From NCBI RefSeq assembly GCF_900090045.1, contig NC_041784.1, positions 1,123,501 to 1,187,500 of the forward strand: DNA of 64,000 nt. The letters run 5' to 3'. Below are positions 15,077 through 24,767 of the stretch, piece after piece. The stretch comes from Plasmodium malariae (taxonomy: Eukaryota > Apicomplexa > Aconoidasida > Haemosporida > Plasmodiidae). The notes under the pieces were generated by a model. The model did no database searches, had not been told where the DNA came from, and saw only the letters and a list, made by a program, of their open reading frames with translations. Each line of letters starts with the position of its first letter. Position 1 is the stretch's first letter. The translations under genes were made by a program, and so were the position numbers.

Positions 15077-16156
15077 CTCATAACATAGCTTTATTTTTTA
15101 CTTATTTTTTTTTTATTGCATGTGAACATGTTGTTTTTGAGCTGTGTAACTTGTAAATATCCTTAGCGCAAAATACAGCTTCTTAAGTCGAAAAAAAGAT
15201 TTTGCTTTTTTTATATTTTTTTATTTTAAATATCAATGAAATATAAATGATGCATGCTCCTATGTATAAGTCAAATATAACTTTTGCTTATACATATATA
15301 TATGGTTCATAATTATAAAAGCATAGGAAGAACAATGTAATTTGGCTGCTTGTGTATTTTAGCAAAATGGGAAAAATACAAGCACTATAAAAGAAGTAAA
15401 TGCAATCACACGTACACACATAAATATGAACATAAACTTTTTACTGAAGTGATTGAGTAGGGAGGTCGGTTAAAAGGAAAGCTGTACATAACTTCGTAAG
15501 TCTTTAAAATTTCATCCGTAAAGTTTTGCAAAAAAATAAAAATAGTGAATTTTACTCTTAAAAATATCTGGAAAATTATTTATATATTTATTTACCTACG
15601 TACGCATATACACACATTTCCCAAATTAAGCACTTAAAAATTTAGAAATATGAAAAAGGTGAAGGGTAAAGACTATGGTCATTTCTGTAGGGAAAAGGGA
15701 ACGTTCAAATTTTTTATGAAAAAAAAAAAAAAAAAAAAAAAAAAGGCTACAAAATAGATAAACAAAAATTATCGTATCCCAATATGCTACCAGATATTAA
15801 GAAAAAACCACGAAGGAATTAAATATAATTAATGTTCGAATTCCTCAACGTGTGAAAAAGTTAACTTTTTTGCACTGAAAATGAGGCAAGAAATTTTTTG
15901 TTAATTTAAAATATTTTGTCCTGCAAATGATTCTAAAAAATAAGGGGAAGATATTATAAAATTGTAAGGCAACTTAAAATTTCTCCTAATAATTTAAAAA
16001 AAAAAAATTAAATAAGGAATTAGTAGTGTGATATCTAATTTAAATTTTTATGAAACAGTTTAACTCTGAAAATTAAATAAATAAATAAACAAATAAACGA
16101 ATGAACAACAAACGAACAAACAAGCAAGCAAACAAACAAACAAATGAATAAATATA
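15077..16156. other. upstream region of kelch gene
   Basis: No gene apart from the short uORF noted separately. Contains a poly-A tract near 15720-15744 and an AAAC/AAAT tetranucleotide-like stretch at about 16071-16145. Confidence 0.5.
16101..16151 (+). promoter_or_regulatory. upstream ORF (16 codons) before the kelch start
   Basis: An ATG at 16101 opens MNNKRTNKQANKQTNE and stops at 16149-16151, five bases before the kelch ATG at 16157 and in another frame. If it is in the transcript, ribosomes must bypass it or reinitiate. It is written in a tetranucleotide-like repeat (AAAC/AAAT). Confidence 0.45.
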
Positions 16157-18877
16157 ATGGGAAAGAAAGATAAAAAGAGTAAAGAAAAAAAGGAAAAACT
16201 AAAATTGAAAAAAGAGAAACAGAAGCTAAAGTCATTGAAGTCGAAGAAGAAAAAAAACATTAACACATTAAGTGATGAAGATTTTGATACTATTTGTATG
16301 TATTATGAAAATTTAAATAAAAAAGATAAATATGCTCATATAAATATAAACAATAATTCAAACAATACATTTGTGGAATGCGAAAAGCCTAGTCCTAGAA
16401 GTAATTGTTCAGTAACATTTATTAATGAAGAAGAGTTCCTTTTATTTGGTGGAGAATATAATGACAACAACGAATTAATAGCATATAATGATTTATTTAA
16501 ATATAATATAATAAAAGATAAATGGAAGTATTATTTTACAACTAGTAAAAAGCCCAAGCCAAGATGTTCTCATCAAGCTGTTTATTTCAATAAAAAATTG
16601 TATATCTTTGGTGGGGAATTATGTACGAATACTCAGTTTTTTCATTACAATGATTTTTGGTATTTCGATCTTAAAAATAATACCTTTGAAGAAATAGAAA
16701 CGAAAAACAAAAAAGAGGAAAGACCATCCCCCAGAAGTGGTCATCGAATGATTTTATGGAAAAATTGTATAATTATGTTTGGAGGTTTTTTTGATAATAA
16801 CAAGTCTGTAGAATATTTTAATGATCTATATATGTATATAATAAATAGTAATAAATGGGAAAACTTAACAAATGTATACATAAATAGTTTATTTAAAAGG
16901 TTAACGGAAAATAGTAGCAATGTATGTAATCTTAATCATAACCACAATACAAATAACGGTAGTATTAATAACAATTTGTCGTCGACAAAAAATGAAAAAA
17001 AAAATAGCGATAAAAATTTCCAAATGATGAAAAGTAAATTTTTTAAAAATTTTGATTTAGATTCATATATGCCATCAAAAAGATCTAGTACAAGTTTATT
17101 CACAGATATAAAATTTCAAAAAATATATATATATGGTGGTTATGCTCAGGTGAAAAGCACTTCAAGAAATGCCATTGGTGTTTACTATAATGATATGTGG
17201 ATTCTGAATATAAACTTTTTGAATGAAGATAACATTTCAGTAAATTATAAAAAATTAAAAAAGAGTATTTTTCAACCATCTAAAAGAATCGGTTTTAGTA
17301 CATGTATCTACAAAAATTCCTTAATTTTGTTCGGGGGCGTTTATGATACAGTGGAGGAAAACAATTCTGGAAAGGGAAGAGTCTGCAACATCAATGATAG
17401 TAGCAATAAAAATAATAGTAATAAAAATAGTAGTAGTAAAAGTATTACTAATAGTAGCTTATTGGAGGAGCCACTAAACATGCAGTCCATCTTTTTTAAC
17501 GATTTATATTTATTTGACATGAACAAAGAACACTGGTCTTATTTGAATTTGAAAAGTAAAGACAAAAAAGGTTTAAATAGAAATTGTATGGAAAATATAA
17601 AAAAGGAAACAGAAGAAAACAGTTTAGGGGATATTACCAACAACAGTAGTAGCAATAAACATATTCTAATAGGAGGAGAAGAGGGAAACTCTAATCAACA
17701 TAAAAAAGGGAAGTTTGAATCGAAAGACCTTTCAGATGGTTATTTCAGCCATTTGGATGATTACAATGAAAGTGATGATGAATATTATTCTAACGTGTTT
17801 GTGTATTTTGACGAAAATGGAAATAAGAAGACAATAAGAATAGAGAAAGAAGAAATGGAGGGACAAATAGAGAGAGAAGGAAGGAAGGTAAAAGATAACA
17901 AAAAAGAAAATGAAAATTTTAATGAGGACAAAGAACACATAGAATGTATGCAAAACTTAACCCTAAAAACATCGGTAGTTACGAAAGAGAGGTATACCGT
18001 AATAGACAAAATGATAGATACTCATTCCGTTTTTGTACAGTTTGATGATCAAAAATCCTCGACAGAAAATAACAATATTGAAGATTTAAATGAAAATACA
18101 AGTGATTTCAACCGTTCGAATTGCAAAGATGATACAAAAAATTTAAAGGAGGTACTGCAAGTGCACAATGTTAATAGTGATAAAAATATAAATAATCGAG
18201 ATGTGGAAAAAGATAAGGATGAACGGATAAATAATTTAAGTATTACAGATTTAGACAGTGATAAAGAAGATAAAAAAATGAAGTTCATAATAAATGATAT
18301 TGAGCCAATAGGAAGAATGAATAGTCATATATTTGTGATAAATAAAAACTTGTATTTATTTGGTGGCATGTATGAATATAAGAATAACGAAATTATTCTA
18401 AGTGATTACTGGAAAATTAATATTTTTAAAAGAGAAAAATGGGAATTAGTACATAAAGGTAATTTAGATGATATATATGTGGATGCATCAGATACAAGTT
18501 CTTCATTGTCTATAGATGATGAAAATAAAGATGACAAAGAGATAGAGGATTTAATAATTTGTAATAAAATTAAAAAAATAGAAAATAAAATTAAGGCGGA
18601 AAGTGGTGGTTTGAATTTTGATGTCAATGAGAATTTAAATGAATTTTTTTTAAGAACAAAACAATTTTGGTTAAATGAACTAAATATTTTTAACGAAAAT
18701 AAGCAAAATAGAAAAGACGCTTTTATTCTGTGTGAGCAAAAATACATAGAGCTCAAAAAATATTATAATAAAATTCAGAAATACAAGGAATTGCTGTTAG
18801 AAGAACATTACGAAGGAAGCATAACGGAAGATGATTCCACTGCACAAGAAGAGTCCTCTAATTTATTAGTTGATTAG
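16157..18877 (+). CDS. kelch-domain protein (KLHDC4/Kel3-like), 906 aa
   Basis: Beta-propeller protein of unknown molecular role. Residues 1-36 are almost all Lys and Glu (MGKKDKKSKEKKEK), then LSDEDFDTICMYYENL, as at the N-terminus of the KLHDC4/Kel3 family. Kelch motifs centre on double glycines near residues 97 (LLFGGE), 151 (YIFGGE), 207 (IMFGGF), 325 (IYGGYA), 391 (LFGGVYD) and 735 (LYLFGGM), so six blades are split by Asn/Lys/Glu-rich insertions, the longest at about 420-720. The C-terminus (about 828-880, FFLRTKQFWLNEL) resembles the DUF4110 tail of the same family. Single exon with ATG start. Syntenic with PF3D7_1022600 (from memory). Not the K13 BTB-kelch artemisinin-resistance protein: no BTB domain. 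Confidence 0.93.
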   Translation: MGKKDKKSKEKKEKLKLKKEKQKLKSLKSKKKKNINTLSDEDFDTICMYYENLNKKDKYAHININNNSNNTFVECEKPSPRSNCSVTFINEEEFLLFGGEYNDNNELIAYNDLFKYNIIKDKWKYYFTTSKKPKPRCSHQAVYFNKKLYIFGGELCTNTQFFHYNDFWYFDLKNNTFEEIETKNKKEERPSPRSGHRMILWKNCIIMFGGFFDNNKSVEYFNDLYMYIINSNKWENLTNVYINSLFKRLTENSSNVCNLNHNHNTNNGSINNNLSSTKNEKKNSDKNFQMMKSKFFKNFDLDSYMPSKRSSTSLFTDIKFQKIYIYGGYAQVKSTSRNAIGVYYNDMWILNINFLNEDNISVNYKKLKKSIFQPSKRIGFSTCIYKNSLILFGGVYDTVEENNSGKGRVCNINDSSNKNNSNKNSSSKSITNSSLLEEPLNMQSIFFNDLYLFDMNKEHWSYLNLKSKDKKGLNRNCMENIKKETEENSLGDITNNSSSNKHILIGGEEGNSNQHKKGKFESKDLSDGYFSHLDDYNESDDEYYSNVFVYFDENGNKKTIRIEKEEMEGQIEREGRKVKDNKKENENFNEDKEHIECMQNLTLKTSVVTKERYTVIDKMIDTHSVFVQFDDQKSSTENNNIEDLNENTSDFNRSNCKDDTKNLKEVLQVHNVNSDKNINNRDVEKDKDERINNLSITDLDSDKEDKKMKFIINDIEPIGRMNSHIFVINKNLYLFGGMYEYKNNEIILSDYWKINIFKREKWELVHKGNLDDIYVDASDTSSSLSIDDENKDDKEIEDLIICNKIKKIENKIKAESGGLNFDVNENLNEFFLRTKQFWLNELNIFNENKQNRKDAFILCEQKYIELKKYYNKIQKYKELLLEEHYEGSITEDDSTAQEESSNLLVD

Positions 18878-19680
18878 ACGAGTAAATATCTACAGTGCGC
18901 GTAAATATATCATACGTTTCGAACGCATTTTTTTTTTTTTTTTGTTGTGTTTCAAAAAGAACTTAAAAATTAATAACTTTTGTTTCATGTTTTATCGTGC
19001 CTCTTTTAATATCAAAAATTTTAATTTTTATGCGTCTTTATTTTTTTATTCATTTAAAAAAAAAAATTTTTTTTAATGCATTTTTTAAAGTTTCTTTTGT
19101 TTTTAAAAAAGTTTTCAAAACCTTTTGATTTTGTAGTTTTAATTATATTAGCTGCATTCATTTAATTAAGGTTTGAATTTTAAAAATTTTCCTTTTTCTT
19201 TATTAATTAGATTTAGTTCATATTTAGCACAATTCAAATAAAGTACATTTTTGTATGCGTATTTTTGTAAATATATATATGCACATACCTCTATATATAT
19301 TTATGCATATACATATATATGTATGCATTATAAAAAATTAAACATTTTTAATTAATAAAACCAAAAATGATACTTATTCCCACATGTGTATAAACAGATA
19401 TAAGAAGACCTTTTACGAAATAAAAAAAAAAATTAAATACAAATAGTTAATTTTCATTTTTCAAAAGGAAAGAAATGAAAAAAAAAAAAAAAAAGGCAAG
19501 TTTTTTTATTTATGGGATAAGTCTAAATAATAAAAATTTTAACAGCACAAATATAATCAGCTCCAAAAAGATGCAATTTATAAGTTTTTTAGTTTTTCTG
19601 TACGCCTCCTCCGTGCCTCTATTCCTTCATGCTTCTTTAAACGTATTCTGAAGATCTCAATTTTTTCTTTACTAATTTAA
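18878..19680. other. convergent 3' intergenic region
   Basis: Between the stops of the kelch gene (+) and the scramblase gene (-). A/T homopolymers and TA runs. No coding exon seen. Confidence 0.55.
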
Positions 19681-20916
19681 TCACTTCCTATCATAATACA
19701 TATAATCTAAAAAGAGGGAAAATGCCAAAAGCATCATTTTCCATTCTGGATTTTGGACTTCTTCAAAATTTATAGTATAATTATCGATGTCACGTTTTAC
19801 GAATTTTAAGAAAGGCACCTCTTTTTGTAGATGTGCAACTTTCTCATTAGTTTTTGCATCACGTAAATAAAAATTACTAAATTTAAAAGGACCAAATGGG
19901 CATGGAAATAAAATACTCACCTGACAACAAGTATCATCCATATATATAATTTTATTATTGGATGAATCAAATAAATCAAATTTGTACGAACAACAACTGT
20001 ATGGGGATTTTATTTTCCCAATTAATTGTCTATTATTATTATTTGAATAATCGTACATTTTTATAGTTGGTCTATTTAAACAAAGGAAAGTACATGTGCA
20101 ATCTTTTTCAATCATAATATCAGGTTTGCTTAATTCTTTTCCATATGTTAATATTTTCATATTAATTGGAATGCATATTTTGGGTAAACAATTTCTATTG
20201 CAGAATTCCGAGCTCTCTATAGCAGTAAATCTTAAAAGTTCAGTTGACGCATCTAAAATTAAATATCTGTTATTAAAATCTAATTTAATCCCCATAGCAA
20301 AATCTGCCAAAAATTCTCTATCATCAAATTGTTGTTTTATTCTGCAACCTTTTAAAGGCGCTAAGATACTTTTCCAGTCATTCACAAACATATTCATTTG
20401 TTGTTGAGGTGGGCCCATTGGGTAGGTGTATTGATAATTGTGCATATTAGGATAGGGGTAATTATAATTCATATGTGGGTAATTCATATTAGGGTTATTC
20501 GTATTTGGGTTATTAACATATGGGTTGTTAGCATTTGGATTATGAGGATACTGACTATTAACATTAGGATTGTTGACATTTGGGTTGTGAGCATATTGAA
20601 CGTTAACATTGGGATTGTTGACACTTGGGTTGGGCGCACAGTGACTGTTAACATTGGGGTTGTTAACATTGGGGTTGTTAACATTGGGGTTGTTAACATT
20701 GGGGTTGTTAACATTGGGGTTGTTAACATTGGGGTTGTTAACATTGGGGTTGTTAACATTGGGGTTGTTTACATTTGGGTTGGGCGCATATTGACTGCTA
20801 ACATTCAGGTTATTGCCGTACTGGCTATGAACACTGGGGTTTTGTGCCTCCTTCTTTACCATGTCTGAAGTGTAAATAGCTTTTTTTATAGGAATATTCG
20901 TGAATTGGTTGTTCAT
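19681..20916 (-). CDS. phospholipid scramblase, 411 aa
   Basis: Ca2+-dependent bidirectional movement of phospholipids between bilayer leaflets, expected at parasite membranes. Single exon, ATG at 20916. Residues 1-170 are a proline- and asparagine-rich tail built on NPNVN pentapeptides, analogous to the Pro-rich N-terminus of PLSCR proteins. The scramblase domain follows (about 176-411): [16 protein letters not shown], several Cys pairs (FCNRNC, CTCTFLC, SCC, CCQV), then DIDNYTINF, which matches the DxDxxxIxF calcium-binding region, and a final hydrophobic segment ([16 protein letters not shown]). Synteny with PF3D7_1022700 (from memory) agrees. The number of pentapeptides is probably polymorphic. 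Confidence 0.95.
   Translation of the reverse strand: MNNQFTNIPIKKAIYTSDMVKKEAQNPSVHSQYGNNLNVSSQYAPNPNVNNPNVNNPNVNNPNVNNPNVNNPNVNNPNVNNPNVNNPNVNSHCAPNPSVNNPNVNVQYAHNPNVNNPNVNSQYPHNPNANNPYVNNPNTNNPNMNYPHMNYNYPYPNMHNYQYTYPMGPPQQQMNMFVNDWKSILAPLKGCRIKQQFDDREFLADFAMGIKLDFNNRYLILDASTELLRFTAIESSEFCNRNCLPKICIPINMKILTYGKELSKPDIMIEKDCTCTFLCLNRPTIKMYDYSNNNNRQLIGKIKSPYSCCSYKFDLFDSSNNKIIYMDDTCCQVSILFPCPFGPFKFSNFYLRDAKTNEKVAHLQKEVPFLKFVKRDIDNYTINFEEVQNPEWKMMLLAFSLFLDYMYYDRK
20650..20772 (-). repeat. perfect 15-bp coding minisatellite (NPNVN)
   Basis: Eight near-identical 15-base units (plus strand TTAACATTGGGGTTG) in the scramblase N-terminus, flanked by degenerate units out to about 20470 and 20800. Unit length is five codons, so copy changes keep frame. 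Silent positions are identical, which suggests recent expansion. Confidence 0.92.
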
Positions 20917-21050
20917 TATGCATTAAAAGCTGTAAATATTTGTTTTTATTTATATGTGGATGCAGTTTCTTCAGGCCTTTTTCCCTTTATTTATTTTTCT
21001 TTATTTAATGAGTGTATTACAAATTTATTAGTTATTTGATTATATATTTA

Positions 21051-21083
<33 letters not shown>

Positions 21084-22173
21084 CTTTTATTTTGTTTCCA
21101 AAATACATTATAATTACGTATATTTTTAATTATTGTGAGTGTTTCAGCTTTAAATTTTTTTTTTTTTTTACTTAATTCATTTTGACTTGCAAAAAATGAT
21201 TTGAATTACTTGAGAATTTTTCTTCGAAGTACAATTAACAGCTTAACGTGTAAATATGCTACTGTGTTGAAAAATGCAAAAAAGGGGTAAATATTTTTAA
21301 AAAAAGTTGTACTTGTAAAGTTAGACATATATTTATGCTTATATTCATATACATATATTAATATAAACATATTCGTACAAATATAAGCGTATACATACAT
21401 TCGTATACATATATTCATATACATAATATTCATATACATATATGTACATACATATATATACCATTTAGCACTTATATAACCCTAAAAATAATTGGGTTTT
21501 GTTTCATCTTTTTGAAGTGATATTAAAAAAATTCCTTCAATTTAGATTTTGGAAATGGGGGAAAGGTAATATTATTTTGGCACGCCCGCTTTTCATACAT
21601 ATATTATGTAACATCAATACTTGTATTATTGTTTTTTTGCTAACATACTTTTTACGTTTATATGTTATGGAATAATGAATTAGCATACAAATCTGACTTT
21701 CCAATTTGTAAAAAAAAAAAAAAAATAGGGGAAAAAAATGTACTTTGCATAATAGCTATTTCATTTTCATTTTATGTTATATTATTATTTTTGTTTTTTC
21801 TTTTTTAAATTGATATAAATATGACATTAACCATTTTCGTAGTAAAATTTCATTGTTAAAAACCAAATTATAAGATTAAATTTGATGAAAAACTTATCGC
21901 AAATTTAATTTTTACGCAATTTTTACGTAGGGTCTAATTTTCTTCAAAATGAGGAATTTCTTTTATAAAAGAAGGATTTTTTATAGACAATTATAAATAT
22001 AATAATATATATATTTATGTTATATGCTTGAGGCGTGTATGAATATACATACTCGCAAATGTGTATATTTATAAAATTTTAAAACATTCAAAGAGGCATT
22101 TCATTTTACTTCTATATTTATGTATTAACAATTTAGTCTGATGGAATTGTTTAATTATGCACACTTATGCATT

Positions 22174-22205
<32 letters not shown>

Positions 22206-23119
22206 CAGAATGATTATTTTTTCTATATTCAGCTTTTTACAGTTATAATGCCTCATTTATAAAATTGAGGTGAAGTTTTTTCCTTTCAAAAAGATTTATT
22301 TGCGCACGTATTTTAAGGGTATAACGTAGTGCTTTTTCACTTTTACAGAAATGTAACATATGTATGTTTAATCTGCTACTTGTTCCAATAACTTAATGTA
22401 TAGATTATTTTTTAATTTTTTTTACAGATGAAGGAATTAAATGAAACATTTAAAATTTCCTTTTAATTTGTTCAAGTCGTGAATTTATTAAATGCAAATT
22501 TTTTCAATTAGTACTGAACGGTGAAAGGTGAAAAATGTGACACGATGGGTGTATATATATACTTGTGTAAATAAAATACATATACCCATCTTTTAATAAC
22601 AATTTTTTATCGATGTAAATATATATCGGGAAGAAAATGAATCAAGGGTAAAATCAAAAATGTACGTCATTTAATAAAAAAAAAAAAAAAATACACGCAC
22701 ATTATATATATATATATATATAATTTAATTTCCCTCTTTTCCTTTATTTTTTTTTTTAAATGAATTTATTTCATTTTATATCAGGTCAAAAATAAATTCT
22801 TGGTTTCCTTATATAAAATGGAGGAAGATGTTTCTTTTTTTTACAACACTATAGTAGCTTATAAGTTATTTTTTAATTTTATATATTCTACATTTTTAAA
22901 AGAAATATAATTTTTAAAAAAGGTTTAATATACCCATTTGATGTGTACAAATTAACATGTAACATGTAGTTTATAACTGCTTAAACATCCTCACGCAATT
23001 CTACATATTAATGTTTTTACTGTAAGTGCCCTGTTTTCGAAGTTGTTTGTATATTTTTATGCATATATTAAAAAATCGGCATTATGAAATTGGTGACTAC
23101 ATATTAAATTTATGTTCAG
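20917..23119. other. intergenic, no supported gene
   Basis: About 2.2 kb upstream of scramblase. Isolated splice-like segments occur (for example after the acceptor at about 22783, a 42-codon open stretch containing MEEDVSFFYN), but I cannot join them into a gene. It has long A tracts (22175-22201) and TA runs. Confidence 0.45.
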
Positions 23120-23278
23120 TTGGGTAATAATAAAAGGAAAAACAAAAAAGGAAAAATCCCAACTACCAGAATTTCACTGTTATGCTATTTTATTGTGTTC
23201 TTTTTTATTCTCTTTTATTTTTTTTTTTATTTATTGGATGGTGTAGATCAGCCATCATTTCGATATCCCCGTTGGAAG
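23120..23278 (+). CDS. possible exon with membrane segment, unresolved frame
   Basis: After a ttatgttcag acceptor-like site the plus strand is open in two frames through a T-rich stretch. One reads basic KRKNKKGKIPTTR, then a hydrophobic run, then DGVDQPSFRYPRWK before a GT. The other reads KGKTKKEKSQLPEF, a hydrophobic run, then stops. There is no ATG at its start, so it would need an upstream exon. It may be a small tail-anchored protein or chance. Confidence 0.2.
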
Positions 23279-23443
23279 GTGATAAAACATAATTACCTTA
23301 CACATATTATATGAACTCTGAAATGTATCTACCTCTCCTGTGCAATAAAAATCTGTTGCACTGTTTACACAGTTTTTTGTGGTGAGAGAATTTACATATA
23401 TGTATATATATAAAGGCTATATTTACCCTTTAAACATAATTAT

Positions 23444-23964
23444 TCATGTGGAATTTCCAGAAATGAAGTAACGGCGCGCCCAGCTCGAATAATATAGAGG
23501 GAATTAATATCATTTTAGAAAAAGTATATAAATAAATAAATATATATATATATTTAGATAATGCTTCGTAACATAAGAAAAAAAAGGAGGTTACAAATAA
23601 AATATTATCACACAATCACTGTTATAGATTTATATACATATATATATATATACATACGGTAATTGAAGAAGTATACATTTTGTACATTAACATTCACAGT
23701 GTCCACATGTCAACAACAACAAAAAAAAAATAATAAAATAATCCCTTTTTGCTGTGCAATACTATATTTCCATTTTCTGTAGCTAGCTTTTGTTTATACA
23801 CACCGGTACTCTGTAACTTTTGTTTCAACGTTTAATAATAATGTACCCTCTTTCAGAACTTTAGGTATCTTTAAATTTTGTTTATTTTCTTCTTCTTCAT
23901 CATCATCATCATCATTTTCATTATATTCTTTTTCTTTTTTTTGTTTTTTTTCTTGCTGTAATTG
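23444..23964 (-). CDS. 3' exons of a small charged protein, partial, unrecognised
   Basis: Two segments join in phase. The first is 23964-23804: an acceptor after a T/A-rich tract, then QLQQEKKQKKEKEYNEN, an acidic D5E4 run and LLLNVETKVTEYR. The second is 23483-23444 (WARRYFISGNST, stop). The junction codon is CG|C. The acidic A-rich exon looks genuinely coding, and the GC-rich second exon stands out from its surroundings. The 5' exon or exons between about 24000 and 24700 were not found, so the start is missing. I recall no P. falciparum gene between scramblase and ispG. No function proposed. Confidence 0.4.
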
Positions 23965-24586
23965 CTAAAAAAAAGAAAGGAAAAATGGAAAAAGCGAAAT
24001 AATAACTTAAATATTTACAGTGTATAAAATTCAAAAAAAAAGGAAAAGCAAAAATGGCATTTGTCAGATTCAATAAACGGATGAATAAATTAGATACGTC
24101 ATGAAAAGCTCATTTTAATATGGTGTGCAAATCTGTAAAAAGATAGTATTCACCATAATTAAAAAAAAATATATATATAGTAAAAAAAATACATGGAGAT
24201 TATCTGAAAAGAGAAATAAATCTTATCAGACCTTCAGAATAAAAATATATTACCAGAGTAGAATTAGTACCTCAGCGACAAATACATTTATATGTATGTA
24301 TATATTTAAATATATATATTATATATGTATGGCAAGATGAATGATCAAATTTGTACTGAATAAATAATGGAAATGAACAATAATTGGATAACTTGTTTAG
24401 AGGGGGAAAAAATAAGAAGAAAATAAAACAAAGAAGAGTAACTAATAGTAAAGGAACCATTTATTGAAGAGAAAATAATAAGGCATACAGAGGTGCACAT
24501 ATATATGCAGCCATACAATGTATACATATATATATATGTATTTGTATATATGTGGGAACATAAGCAATAATTTGTCCTTCAAAGTT

Positions 24587-24598
24587 GGGGGCGGGGGG
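24587..24598 (+). promoter_or_regulatory. GGGGGCGGGGGG tract upstream of ispG
   Basis: Five G, one C, six G in a context above 75% A+T, about 170 bases before the ispG ATG. Striking by composition; possibly a factor-binding site or part of a G-rich structure. Only two G runs are present, so an intramolecular quadruplex would be weak. Confidence 0.35.
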
Positions 24599-24661
24599 TA
24601 ACTAAAATTGTTATGAGTACATATAATAATACATACATGCATGAACACATACATTAATAGA

Positions 24662-24669
24662 TGCATGCA
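24662..24669. promoter_or_regulatory. TGCATGCA, ApiAP2-type motif
   Basis: Exact TGCATGCA about 100 bases before the ispG start. Some Plasmodium ApiAP2 regulators recognise this octamer. Its position suits a promoter or 5' UTR element; binding is inferred only from the motif. Confidence 0.35.
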
Positions 24670-24767
24670 TGTGTAGCCGTGCCCTCATATTCACATATTT
24701 ACATATACATATAAACATACAAACGTGTGAGCAATTTTTTTTCTCCCATAACGCTTGAATACCAAAG

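Larger units (their letters stand above)
23965..24767. other. ispG upstream region with G-tract and AP2-like site
   Basis: About 0.8 kb before the ispG start. Includes a 12-base pure G/C tract at 24587-24598 and TGCATGCA at 24662-24669. It may also hold unseen 5' exons of the minus-strand gene ending at 23444. Confidence 0.4.

Noticed and set aside
20398..20868. 156-codon plus-strand ORF rich in Val/Ile/Gly
   Set aside because: Antisense shadow of the scramblase NPNVN array.
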